A stretch of DNA of 64,000 bases, from the NCBI GenBank assembly GCA_030704615.1, contig CM060733.1:33976001-34040000 (forward strand), given 5' to 3'. Shown piece by piece: positions 11,825-22,621 of the stretch. Both the position numbers and the translations under genes were made by a program. The stretch's first letter is position 1. Every line of letters begins with the position of its first letter. The notes beneath the pieces were generated by a model. The model was given only the letters and a program-made list of their open reading frames with translations. It was not told the origin of the DNA and made no database searches. The DNA is from Takakia lepidozioides. Lineage: Eukaryota; Streptophyta; Takakiopsida; Takakiales; Takakiaceae.

Positions 11825-12639
11825 TAACCCTTAAGTTCCCAAGCGACCTGAATCGGGTCACTTTGAATTTGCACTTCTACCTAATTTTTGCAGATCTAAT
11901 CTGATGGGGCCCACTCCTGAAGCTTTAATGACAAGGGATTTGTCTCGAGTATGATGCAAAAAAAAACCAAAAGCTGCGACTTACTAAAAATACTTAGATC
12001 TCTCATTTACGTTTTGGGGCCTGAAAAGGGTTGTTGAATGCTGATGTGGCGGGTAAACAAGCCCAAAATAGATTGCACTCCAAAGGCCATTTTTGGCAGA
12101 AAATTAGCAATTTTGGAAAAAACACTTCACCTTGTGGTGTGTGAGCATTACATACACACATCCACTGTTGGCTTTTAAAAATTTTGTAGAAAAAAAAGTA
12201 CTTCATTTGGAGGCACATTTTCTCTTGTCAATTTTGAGATTTCAACCCCCATGTAATTGCATGAATAGCAACCATAGGTGAAAAAATCAGTTGGACCTGC
12301 AATTTAGTGGGGTCATGGCCACTCCACTATTGATTTGGAAATGGTGGGTCTTGGGGCAAGCAAAATTGGATAAAGCTAGGTTTTGATTTGGTCAAACCAA
12401 TTTCTTTCTCACTTTTTCTTTGGGACCTGATATATGAGGTCCGGGCCAACGCTATAATCTCACAATTTCCACGGTGGACTTGGCTCATTTTTTGGTATGT
12501 GATGCCTAAATGAGCTGGTCCCATTGCTATAAGGCTGGAATCTCCGGATGATTTTTGGTAGGTTTCTAGGGGCAATTTACTGCAGCTGGGTACCCAAAAT
12601 TGGTAAAAAGTCAAAAAAGGGCTTGGGAACTTAAGGGTT
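11825..12639. mobile_element. MITE-like element, 815 bp, perfect 20-bp terminal inverted repeats
   Basis: The left end TAACCCTTAAGTTCCCAAGC is the exact reverse complement of the right end at 12620-12639. The interior is AT-rich and I find no transposase. No clear target duplication flanks it: left ...TTATCTT, right ATCTGTA. The superfamily is therefore undetermined. Confidence 0.7.
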
Positions 12640-12839
12640 AATCTGTATATACTCTTATTACCTGTTATCTGTCTACAACCACAGTGCATACCGTCATGGC
12701 GCATTGAACATAGAATCTCATGGCCTTCAAGCATTGAACCCAGGATCTCAGGAGCTTGAGAGCATTAAATAAGTTTTGCCCTGGGCCCACCAGCCCCACC
12801 AAGGGGTCAAGAAACCTGTTTTTATCCCCTTGCGCCCGG

Positions 12840-13013
12840 TTCTCCGATTCTCACACCCAGCAGGAACCGCCGGTTCGGTGCTGCGCCGATCTTAGTAAGT
12901 TCCGGTTCCGGGTCAGGTTATGTAGGAATGGGCCCGGTACTGGTCCGGTTCCGGTTAACCTGAACTTGAACCGGCGGTTAACCTGGGTCCCGGCGGATAA
13001 CCGCCCAACACTG
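12840..13013. mobile_element. hAT end remnant with CGGTT-rich subterminal repeats
   Basis: The sequence ends ...GGATAACCGCCCAACACTG. Its reverse complement begins CAGTGTTGGGCGGTTATC, a hAT-type terminus. It is preceded by repeated GGTTAACC/CCGGTTCCGG blocks as expected for subterminal repeats. No matching left end lies in the preceding 400 bp, so this is a truncated copy. Confidence 0.5.
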
Positions 13014-13624
13014 GATCATAACAGTGTGGAGACGGGCTTGCGTGCCTGCTGGTAGCACTAAGTCACCAGATCAATGAGTGAATCGTGAGTCTTGCATTAT
13101 GAAGCACGCGGGATCCACGGCAAGAGTTACAGCATTGAGAGCAACGTCATAGCATAGCCGCACGGGCACTAGGAAGGAGTATAAAGGGCGATCATAAAGG
13201 CTTATGAGAGGGTGAACAAGGGCTCAACCAATAGAGATAGTCATTTACAGCAAGGCCGACCGTGGATTAGATGGCAAACTGCCGAATCAGCGAGTTGAAC
13301 GTAGCACAATAGAACCAATACAAGCGATAGTGTGACCATCCGAACGCTGACATGGTGAATCATATGAACGGACTGACGGATTGTAGTTGCCCCGGGCCGC
13401 GCAACCTCACGGGGTCATGATATCTTCTCTGAACAATGGTCACGGGCTGATAATAGGGGACGAAACCAACCATTGAGATTCCAAGTGAGAAGTTATTCGT
13501 CCAGTCTAGGTGTCATGATGTTTTCCTGCTTCCGCTGTGGCTTCATGTAGCATCGAAACTAGGACTACCGGGTTGTGTGATCAAGAGGGAAATGGGATAT
13601 ATGTATATATATATAAACGCCTGG
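13014..13624. other. Intergenic, nothing recognised
   Basis: No open frame of note. It ends in a short (TA)n run at about 13598-13615 that borders the SINE-like copy. Confidence 0.5.
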
Positions 13625-13775
13625 AGAAGGGAGTGTAACTTATGGTGTCTCAAGGGCTACTGCCTTCGAGCTGATAAGTGGACACTGGACACCTTCATGA
13701 CATACCAGACCGTGGTTTGAACCCACAACCACATCCAACGTGGTATGTGCCCATTACCACTGGGCTGCATGCTGG
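13625..13775 (-). mobile_element. SINE family B, copy 1 (tRNA-derived)
   Basis: On the minus strand it reads CAGCCCAGTGGTAATGGGCA (A-box-like), then GGTTGTGGGTTCAAACCACG (B box), then a tail with GAAGGTGTCC...AAGGCAGTAGCCCTTGAGAC and ACACCATAAGTTACACTCCC. The same arrangement recurs at 52482-52651, with partial copies at about 50005-50090 and 52975-53050. Confidence 0.7.
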
Positions 13776-14427
13776 TTGTCAAAGGAAATGGGAGATCTAT
13801 CCTGGTGGGTGTGAAACAGGGACCCGTTTTTACTTTACAGGAGTCTTCTAGGAAATATGGTCAACTCCTCCGCTACCCACTTCACTCGTGTGTGCATGGT
13901 AGTGGAGCCTTTGTGAAGTCTGTTTAACTCTACTACCCCACTTCACTCCTCTGCAGTAGCCCTAAAACTCTCGAAGGATGCCCACCGCTGTACTACTACT
14001 TGACACATGCCCTCACTAATCAACCATTCTTAGACCCCTACCTTTGGACTCATTGGCTACTATATTTTTGTCTTTTACTGACCTTCAGAATTAACCCCCG
14101 CCAGAACTTGGGTCCATTCTTGAAGGACTTGTTGAGAGCAGGCGTAGAAACAAAGGTAATCTGCATGTTGTTTCAGAGTTGAAATCTTCATTTTATAAGA
14201 CATAATGGAACGGTTGAAAGAAATATTTCCCGCATATCTTGCTAACTTTTCTCTAAGCTACAATCTGCCATGAACCATGAGGGACAATTGGAAATTTGTA
14301 CAAGTTCAAAAGTGTATACTAGGCAAATCAGCATATTAACAAAGGTTTCATGGGTGAAAAACGGGCGAAAATTGAATAGCAAAAATGTCCTCCTGGAGAA
14401 CTTCCTCAGATTTTGTTTTCCAAGTTT
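13776..14427. other. Intergenic, ferritin downstream flank
   Basis: Short unremarkable ORFs only. It lies 3' of the ferritin stop codons and probably contains the ferritin 3' untranslated region. Confidence 0.5.
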
Positions 14428-14668
14428 GAAGTTCAAAGCTCAGTCCTGGAGTTTTAGATCAAAATGGTAGACACCTGCCAACCCCACCAACATCACACCA
14501 TTCAACAAAAATGACGACATATGTGCAAACAGCATGTTGTAGAACACCATAGTGTTTGAAGTTCCCGGCTCAGTCCTGGAGAATTAAATCAAAATGATAG
14601 ACACCTGCGACCCCACCAACATCACATCATTCAATAGATGACTTAACATATGCAGATAGCAATTTGTA
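14428..14668 (-). repeat. Tandem duplication containing the ferritin terminal exon
   Basis: Two units offset by 130 bp each contain a CAG acceptor, GTGTCTAyCATTTTGATyTA, CTCCAGGAC and TGA. The copy nearer the upstream exon (14604-14570) encodes [11 protein letters not shown]; the farther one (14474-14440) encodes [11 protein letters not shown]. Intron sequence on the 5' side (GATGTTGGTGGGGT) is duplicated too. Identity by eye is about 80 percent, highest in the exon. Confidence 0.85.
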
Positions 14669-16904
14669 AAAAAAATGCAATGGCGGTGAACAAGGAGAGA
14701 TGGCTGTTTTGGAGGAAGCTACATCCAGTTGTCTTCTAGCAAAGCTGATTCCAATTGCGAGCATGTGAAGTGACAACCCAAACATGTGTTCTTACCATGG
14801 CCTTTCCCAACGCGCCGCAGCTGTGATACATACTCTGACACTTTCTTTATGGCCTCCACCTAGACATTTTAGTCCATTCCAAAGTAATCAATTTCGGAAA
14901 CAGCAAGAAAGTTCAGCTCACTTCTCAAACTAGGGTGTCATGGTGCTTCCCAAGGTGATTCATTTCTGTGGCATGAGGTGTATGATGCGTAGCTGAAAAG
15001 CACTACAATCAATAAAGGACATTGCTAAGTACATCATGTACTGAATGTACTTTTGCATCTGGTAGTGGCACAAGACAAAGATGATGTTATAACCAAAGAA
15101 TTCAAGGACCTGTACGTCAAGCACACTCAGGACTGAAAGCCTTACCTGTTCTTTAAGGAACTCGCTCTCTATGAACTCCCACATCTGGGGATCGTTGTTA
15201 TCCACAGCAACCTGCAGAAACACGTTTAGTTGTTGGGCACATCGAAACATTCACAGCCAAACAATGGCATACTGTGAGCATTTGAGCAGCTAGATCTAGC
15301 CATCGACACTACACTACAAAAATAATCGCCCTTATGATCACAGAACATCCAGATGTCAACTAGTTGGTCTTGAGAATAAATCTGTTCCAATACTACCCTC
15401 AAGCAAGCACCTGAACATAGGGGAAAATACATTATGATTATACCAACCTGGTGCAATGATAGAAGCTTTTCATTCGTTAGCTTCTCCAGAGCAAGTGCCA
15501 GCTCCATAGCTGAAAAGAACACAAAGCAATATGACGGAAAGTAGAAAGTACATTGTGTACACAAAATAGCACACCGCCATAAATTTTATTTTGACATCAA
15601 CCAAAGCGCTAAACCAATTCAGACAAGCTTGGAACTCAGTAGAGGCAGAGGCATACAGTAAAGTGCATCTCCCTTTTCAGGGTGATCAAACTCAGAAACT
15701 GGCGACACAATGGATTGCAATCTCACTCTGCCACCACGCTTGTTCTGATAGCACAGGGAAAATAAAACGCGGCATAGTATCATCAGCACAGAGAAAAGAG
15801 CATAATTCTAATGGATGGCACAACTTCAGAAGTCCTTTTATAACTGTCACTAAGATTTGAAACATCCATTGCACTTGATGACCCCGCCTGTAAGAGTATT
15901 GAAAGCTATTACAATTAATTTTACCCTCGGCCTGAAACTAAAACTGAGCAAATACTGTATTTTCATAGTAAACCACATCCAATGTGAATAGCTGATAATG
16001 CAGATAGCATCATGTCCGCAACAAAGGAATACACTTGAACACCTGGTATTTCATGAACTTTTCCGCATGCCCCCGCTCCTCGTCACTTGACTCCTTGAAG
16101 TACCTGCGGTGATTGCAGTCTCCGCACAGATGTTAGATCTAGAAACAACTCCCTACTAACAAGCTTCAACACATTTACGGGGGAAAAAAATCTGCAACTT
16201 CACAACTTACTTGGCGAAGCCAGGGAGAGCCACATTGTCGCGGTCGAAGTAGGAAAACAGCGCATGGTACACATAGGAAACATTGTACTCAACACTGCAA
16301 AAGGCCAACATTACATGTCATAACAACTTACTGGAAATCGGAATCTTTCTTTAACAGCTTGCCTCTCAATTAAATGCATTCATTGACTGCCAAGTTTATA
16401 TTGAAAAACTAGAGCACAGCAAGAGAAGATAGAGTAAAACAGAAGAGTAGACTGCGTAGTGACGAGCAGCAGGGCATGTAGCAAAAAACAGGATGGCTGC
16501 TGACACGGCGTCTCTTTCCTCAGACTTTCTCCAGAAGAGATGGAGGCCCGTGAGAGGGCGCCAAAGATCAAGTAAATTGCTCACTTGATCTGATCGTTGA
16601 TGGCCGCTTCGCAGCTTGTTGAGTAGCGCTGACGAGCCAAGGACTCCGAGTACGCAGATGGCACCTGGACCAACTGAGTTTGTACTTCTGCAAATGGTTC
16701 AAACACGACACCCGTGAGAGCCTCGGTGTCAACTCCTCCTGTTTGCGCAGCTCTCACACCCCCTCGCCGCGACGACTTGCTCCAATTCGAGCCCCATGTA
16801 GCCAGACTCAACGCATCTCCTCTGCTATTTCTCTCGATGTTGGTAGCACTGGACAAGGAAGCAACCATCCCCGACGCGGGGGCTGTGGCCACGCGAAGCA
16901 TCAT
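14440..16904 (-). CDS. Plastid ferritin
   Basis: Eight exons on the minus strand: 16904-16585, 16294-16211, 16103-16043, 15744-15657, 15509-15448, 15211-15146, 14859-14796 and a last 35-bp exon, either 14604-14570 or 14474-14440. They total 780 bp (259 aa). All junctions are GT/AG and in phase. Order: a Ser/Arg-rich plastid transit peptide (about residues 1-60), the plant extension peptide ([10 protein letters not shown]), then the four-helix ferritin domain with [90 protein letters not shown] and [15 protein letters not shown]. The ferroxidase glutamates and histidine (EERGHAE) are present, so it should oxidise Fe(II) and store iron as a 24-mer in plastids. The C-terminus GVYHFDLxLQD is short. 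The terminal exon occurs twice in tandem, 130 bp apart, and both copies have an acceptor and a stop. Both versions give 259 aa. Confidence 0.95.
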
Positions 16905-18489
16905 TTTCCCGTCTTTTCCTACCAGAATCTAGTTTCCGCTGCAAATTAGTGGAGTAACCAACTATAAAACACTCAAATCTCTCTCTCTCAACAGCACTCA
17001 GCACACCATAGCACTCAGCAGGAGTGGTACAAATTTCACACAGCCTTCCTAAATCCCCCCTCTCTGTCTCAAATACAGCAACAACCAGGAAGCGGGGTGC
17101 AACAGCAGGAAAATCCCGCATCCACACGTAGTCCTCCCAACGCTTCAGCTATTCAACTCAGGGATACCACAACCAAATGCTCGCAGACAGAGATAAAGAC
17201 GCTCTCCAGCTAATACATGACAGTAAATACATACGTACTATGTATTATGCGTAATATGTGTTGGTACATGGCCACTAATGGCGCGCACACCCAGTTCGAT
17301 CTCGAAGTTAAGTAATCAGATTATCTCTTAGGCTTTGGGACAAGAGACGAGAAGAGAAGCCTGAAGGTCGACGAAGAAGGCGTCAAAGGACTCTGCGGGA
17401 AGCGCTGACGAGGCAGCGGAGTCATGAGTCTGGTGTTTGCAGGGAAGGTGGCCATGCTGACAGCACCGAATGAGGACGGGGCCTGTCACTAGTGGCCCCC
17501 ACACCGAGCTCTGACTCGCATCAGCCTTAAGTATCTTCAAGTCCTCCGTGCCTGCTCACCAAGCTCTGAACTTACCTCCTTGGAGGTTCTCCTAGCCTGT
17601 ACTCGGCTATGGCGTCTGTCTCTTGTCGTCCACTAACAGATTTTTTCCATCCATTTTGCATCCACGAATATATACCAATCGTCGATCTGGAGGATGGATG
17701 ACAGTAAATAGCCGCAGTAAATAGGCAAAATAGACATGTTGATGGCATGGCATGACACTATGATGATGACATGTTACGACGTAGGTACGCGCGGATACGT
17801 ATGATAATTACGTACCCGCACACAGCGTGGTGCAATATGGCAGCGTACAAACGCGCCACGCGGCGAAACCTGGCATATGGGCGCATGTACGGCACGCGCC
17901 CCCAACCAATGTGAGCGTGGGGGCGCAGGACAGGACGAGCTTGCGGGATGGCGCGTGCCGCGCACACTCGGCGTTCCCGATATTTGCCGCCCGCTACACA
18001 CTATGCAACAGGATCTGAAAGACTACCTCCATCAAGGTAACCAAATCGATCTTTCAAGGTGTGAGAATACCTCCCTGGAGGTAATTTATGGGGTCTTGTG
18101 TAGTATCCACGGTTCTGGAGCAACTTGGAGACGACGAGGGTGCGAGACAAGCGGGAATCAGGTTTCTGTCGCGGTGGGCCACAGCGTCACACTAGAGAAA
18201 GGTGATGGAATGGTCTCGCGGACGAGTCTGTTGTGGACTCAGATCTCGTGTAGCTGCAAGAGACAAGCTGGAGTGAGGAGCTGGGCGAGATTTTACAAGG
18301 AGACCCCTTGCGATGGAGATCCACTGCATGCGGCCACAGTGCTGGTCGCGTGGAGGCCCTGCTCCATGGCCGATTGGGCAACCTATTTTCCGCGGTAAGC
18401 ACCCCCAGAGAAAAACCTGGCAGAACTCGCATGTACTAGTCCTAGTTATCTCAAATGCGAAGATGAGTACAGGGAGCTGCTGAAGGTCA
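16905..18489. other. Ferritin upstream region and intergenic DNA
   Basis: Holds the ferritin promoter and 5' leader, a CT-rich run near 16978-16990, a 5S-rRNA-like patch at 17258-17325, and a GC-rich stretch (about 17760-18000) with several GTACG/GCGC motifs. The ORFs here have no recognisable domain. Confidence 0.45.
17258..17325 (+). other. Possible 5S-rRNA-derived fragment
   Basis: The sequence GGTACATGGCCACTAATGGC, GCGCACACCC, AGTTCGATCTCGAAGTTAAG resembles the internal promoter half of eukaryotic 5S rRNA (...CACCCGTTCGATCTCGGAAGTTAAG...). The 3' half of a 5S gene is not recognisable after it, so a relic or a 5S-derived SINE head is more likely than a working gene. Confidence 0.3.
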
Positions 18490-18840
18490 ATGATCTTGCA
18501 CGGACCTCAACCACAGATTCTAACATACCTTTTGAATAGCATGGTAATTGTTCCCTACATGATGCCTCACTGCGACGAGTATGTCAAATATGTAAGATTC
18601 CGAACAGTGGCTGCTTCGTCGAATATCCATCCTCCTTTGAAATGGCTCAATTTAGAAACCATGTACAGGACCAAGCTTGGTCGGCTGTACGGAGCTGACA
18701 GGTGCAAGAGAAGCTAGAAATCTTCAAGGACTTGTTTGAGAAATTCATAGCCGCAGGTGGGAGGCTCAATATTGGCGACCTGATTCCGGCGCTCAGGAGG
18801 TTTGATCCTTCAACCCGACAAGATGAGGCATCCAAGGAAG
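18490..18840 (+). pseudogene. Cytochrome P450 fragment
   Basis: Two adjacent plus-strand stretches look like parts of a plant A-type P450. The first reads ILTYLLNSMVIVPYMMPHCD and EYVKYVRFR, resembling the ...MVxAPYGDYWRYxRK region near the B'-C helices. The second reads EIFKDLFEKFIAAGGRLNIG and DLIPALRRFDPS, resembling the ...GxFNIGDxIPxLxxLD region near the F-G helices. The intervening 70-80 residues, the I helix, the ExxR motif and the heme-binding cysteine loop are all missing, and a stop lies between the two parts. It is a deleted pseudogene. Confidence 0.55.
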
Positions 18841-19087
18841 TGACTATGCATGATATAGGGGTTGTCCATTTAAGCTCTCACTTTGTTTATCAGATCTGGA
18901 AACACCGTGCTATCCAAGCTCCCGACGGCCTGTCTTCATCATTACATCAGCTCCCTCATCTTTGTGTTTTTCAACATGGCCTCGTGGCATCCCACTGTGC
19001 AATTTCCTCCAACAATTTCAGGTATGTGCTGGTCAATAGGCCAGTAGCAAATCGAACAGGCTCACTATCCCAGCAAACCAGGTACTG

Positions 19088-19109
19088 CCCCCCCCCCCCC
19101 CCCCCCCCC
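19088..19109. repeat. Poly-C tract (22 C)
   Basis: An uninterrupted run of 22 C residues between the P450 and PPR fragments. The minus strand is a G-run able to form quadruplex structures. Confidence 0.9.
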
Positions 19110-19321
19110 TTATTTTTGATACATACATGAAGCAAAATTGCTATGTGGCAGGGGTGATATGCTCACTTCATAAACGGCAACTTGTTGGTATAGCCCACCT
19201 AATAGGCATACTTGCTCAGCTGCTGCCCCCCTGGGCTGGCTTCCTCTCCATCCCCAACACTCAAACACCACATTCTGATATATTTTACACCCACAAAGAT
19301 GTACCTGATGACATCATCAAA

Positions 19322-19540
19322 GCCGTAATTGTTCCAAATGTCATTCTGCACACTGCCCTGGCAGATCTGGAAAAGGGCATAGAGGTCCATGGCGACATCT
19401 TCAGAGCTGGAATTGTACCAATTGTCATTCTGAACAATATCCTGGTGGACATGTATGCAAAATGTGGGTGCATCGAGGATGCAAAGGGAGTGTTTGACGC
19501 TATGGCTGAACGAGATACGGTGTCGTGGAATACGATGCTT
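19322..19540 (+). pseudogene. Pentatricopeptide repeat (PPR) protein fragment
   Basis: Inside a longer open frame (19127-19858) about 70 residues are PPR sequence: LEKGIEVHGDIFRAGI, then NNILVDMYAKCGCIEDAKGV and FDAMAERDTVSWNTML. This is a classic PLS-class pattern (V.N.L.DMYAKCG...A..VFD.M..RD.VSWN.M). The upstream half of the frame (AVIVPNVILHTALADLE) repeats parts of the same motif. The rest of the frame has no PPR signature, and no E, E+ or DYW domain follows. Intact family members have 10 or more repeats, so this is a dislocated fragment of an organelle RNA-editing or processing factor. Confidence 0.7.
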
Positions 19541-19859
19541 GAAGATTCTGCTGCAGTTGTACCAAATGTCACCCTAACACAACCACTGGTAGGCAAACAA
19601 TGGCGTAAGCAAAATCGAAACTTACCAGGGGAGAGTATGGGCAGTGTAAATGTATGTCGAGTTGCCAACACCAACACCATGAGGCCTCCCTGCACTCGTG
19701 CACACCACCAATGTGCGACCTACTTAGAGAAAGCTCCCCTGCCCATTAGATTGGAACTACGAGCTGAAACTCATGTGACACCAGCCGAAGAAACTGGAGC
19801 TACGACACAAGCTGAACGGTTCAGTTTAAGCTGTAGTGACTTTCCACACTCCCCGTAAT

Positions 19860-20600
19860 GCCGCCAACCCAGCCACATGGAAGCCGGACTCCTGGGGACA
19901 AGACACCATATATCAGAAAAATAAAACGTTGTACAGGGAGCTGGCGTCCATACTCCAGGAAGATCCCACCCAAGCTCTGAACTATGACAAATGGAAATTG
20001 CATTCTGGACTGCCGAATGGCATATCACAATGCATGAGGTCCATAAAAGTCGGGCCCGGGAAAAAAAGAAAGCCAGCGCCACAACTAACTTTTTGTATCT
20101 GGGTATGAAAGCCTACTTTATGTGGAAACTAACCTCAACCAGACCCTCCCACTCTCGCCATGTGGCAATACTTAACCCTCACTTGATCCATACATTTTTG
20201 CTCTCCGGCAAACATCATGGTCACAAAATTCCCCACAAGGCGACACTCACACGTTGTGGTAAGTCAGATGGTGTCTTTGTACTCATCATACCGTGCAACC
20301 ATTTCTTGATTGTGTAGCACTTTCAGGCTATAATTTCGTAGCTAGTTATATTTACAATACTTCCACAAGTAACAGCTTTTCCAACTAGTGAGAACGCTCA
20401 GTACTTCAGCTCTTTCCTTGAACTTCAACTTCAGTTTGGTAAGCACGTCAGCATTTATATTATCTGTGCTGCAATATAATAAAGCTGGATTTGTCCGCTT
20501 GTAAATTTTCTCGCTCAAAGTGACATTGAATTTTGTTCTCCTTTCACACTTTGCTGGCTTCTTTATCTCCTATCAATCTGCACGACATTTTGTAGGTAGT
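19860..20600. other. Intergenic, nothing recognised
   Basis: Short ORFs at 19836-20108 and 19991-20317 have no family signature. Confidence 0.4.
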
Positions 20601-20603
20601 TTG

Positions 20604-20864
20604 CTATGGACACGGGGAAGTTCCCTCACGGTTAGCCTTCACGGCCTGCAGGGTGGTTATCTTTTCCACCAATGTGACTCTTTTATTATTTAATTTGATT
20701 AAACTTAAGGGGCCGTCCCCTTTCTTTGTTTTTTTTATTTTTAAAAATTGGTATGCTTCCTTGTCATGGAACTTAGGGTTATATGAGAAAGTGACATACT
20801 TACAACTTTGGTTATCACACCAAATTATAGTGAATGACAGTTTCACTTCTCCCACAGTTGCCAA
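20604..20864 (-). mobile_element. Possible Copia RNase H fragment
   Basis: The minus strand reads TIIWCDNQSCKYVTFSYNPK FHDK, resembling the Copia RNase H motif xIxCDNQSAIxLxxNPVFHxR. The following residues do not continue the match. The piece is short, decayed and tentative. Confidence 0.35.
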
Positions 20865-21179
20865 TTATTTCCTTTATTGCTTGTTTGGAAGGCATAGACT
20901 CAGCCTTGGTGCTGGATACTTAGAGCGACAATTGTCTCTTGCTACTCTAGCTAATTGCTCATGATCCAAGAAAGAAACAATATCCGGTTGTAGATTTTCT
21001 TTTTTCAATATATTATGTCCAGTCAGAATCGTAGCCCTCAAGTTTGGCTCCAATATTCGAGACCATGATTGATTGTACCTTTCATATTTTGCAAATTTTG
21101 TTTAATTGTAATCTAATGTCTTTGTCTAGGATTTAGAAATTGAGACAACTCTCCTCGATTTACTAGGAATAATCACGAT

Positions 21180-21945
21180 AGCATATCGGTGGTGGTTGAT
21201 AGGTTGTCTAAAGCAACACACCCAATTCCCACAAGAACGAACGCACCCTTTCACCTTGAGATAGATGCTCAAACGGAGAGAACCAATCGCATGATTGAGG
21301 AGACATTGAGAACGTATGTTGGTGAGACAATCTTCTTGGGGGTAGTATCTGTACATGGTGGAATTTGCTTACATATAAGCATTTCCATAGTGCCATTGGG
21401 ATTAGTCTTTTTTATGTATTGTATGGTTGTGATTTCTGGCTCCTGCTTCTTTGGTTAATTCGCCTCCATCCAAGGTACGGGGTGTCAATGATAGAATATA
21501 AGAGATGCACTTTGTATTAGACATCTTAGAGAAGTGGAGTATGCAAAGTGCAAAGGAACGAGCAAAGTTTTATGTTGATAAACATAGAAGTTTCCGTGAA
21601 TTTGCTCTTGGTTTCTAAGGGTTGCACCTAAGATAAACAGTTTGAGTTTGGGGAAGTGTTATAAGCTATCTCCAAAACTTTGTGGTCCACTCCAGATTGT
21701 GAAACACTTAGGTCTGCGGCTTATGAATTGGACTTACCTTATAGTTGGAAGATCTATAATGTTTTTCATGTCAGCCTTTTGAGAAAGTACATGTCAGATC
21801 CACATTTGCTTACATTACCTTAAGTTATATCTAATGGACAAATGTTTGCAGAACCAAAACGGGTTTTGGAAACCCAGATAAAGAGTTTGCGCAATAGATT
21901 TTGTTGTGAATATCTGATCAAGTGGTTGCAAAGAGAACCTACGCC
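21180..21945 (+). mobile_element. Ty3/Gypsy chromovirus remnant (integrase C-terminal part and chromodomain)
   Basis: Plus-strand pieces follow the order of a chromovirus polyprotein: VVDRLSKATHPIP (integrase core start), then after a deletion DAQTERTNRMIEETLRTYV (the QTER.NR.LE..LR motif), KERAKFYVDKHRSFREFALG, a stretch matching VFHVSLLRKYV with frame breaks, and finally KRVLETQIKSLRNR with YLIKW, a chromodomain-like tail. Many stops and frameshifts are present, and no LTRs could be delimited. The element is dead. Confidence 0.75.
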
Positions 21946-22621
21946 GTGAGCAGCTCACGTGAGCGTGCGTGAGGAGATTATGTGGTGTAAACGTGAGTTT
22001 ATTTGAAGCGTGAGCAAAATCAAGAAAGAGAGCCCATAACCATAGAGATGATGGGCATATTACCGTGGAAGGAATAGTTCTGAAATGGTGAATTTGGGAA
22101 CGTGATAGGGACCAAAGACAACACCGTGAAAATGGAAATGGGACGATTGTTGACTTCACCCAGCAAAGACTAAGACAAGCTGAATATGTATTTCCCATGA
22201 AGTTGTGGTGTCCGTTCCTCAAATGTCAATGCATCTCGCCTTGGCTGAAAGGGTGCAAGATCAAAATATGTTACCCGGGCTGAAATCATTAACACACATG
22301 TGTGCTATTGAATAGAAAAAAAACATTGAGACAGAGAGAAGACAATAACACATCCAAGTTACAATTGAGAATTCAAAAGTTCTACATCATTTATGAGAGG
22401 ATACTAAAACGGAATAGTACCTTATGCGCGGGTCGATTTCGCACATAATTAATTAAAAATGGCACTGTCCAAAATATAGAAAAAATGAGCCATTTGTCTC
22501 GAATATTCGAGAAATTCCAAGCTCACAATGTCCGAATAAATAAAAATTGAAGAAGAATATGTTGAAAATAAAAAATACAAATATGATCCACTTATCAAGT
22601 AGCAACTAAACCTAGTGCACT

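Noticed and set aside
17877-18398. 173-codon plus-strand frame
   Set aside because: It runs through GC-rich repeats with no domain, biased composition and no splice context; most likely chance.
20604-21945. One continuous LTR element joining the Copia-like and Gypsy fragments
   Set aside because: They are on opposite strands and belong to different superfamilies, so they are separate relics.
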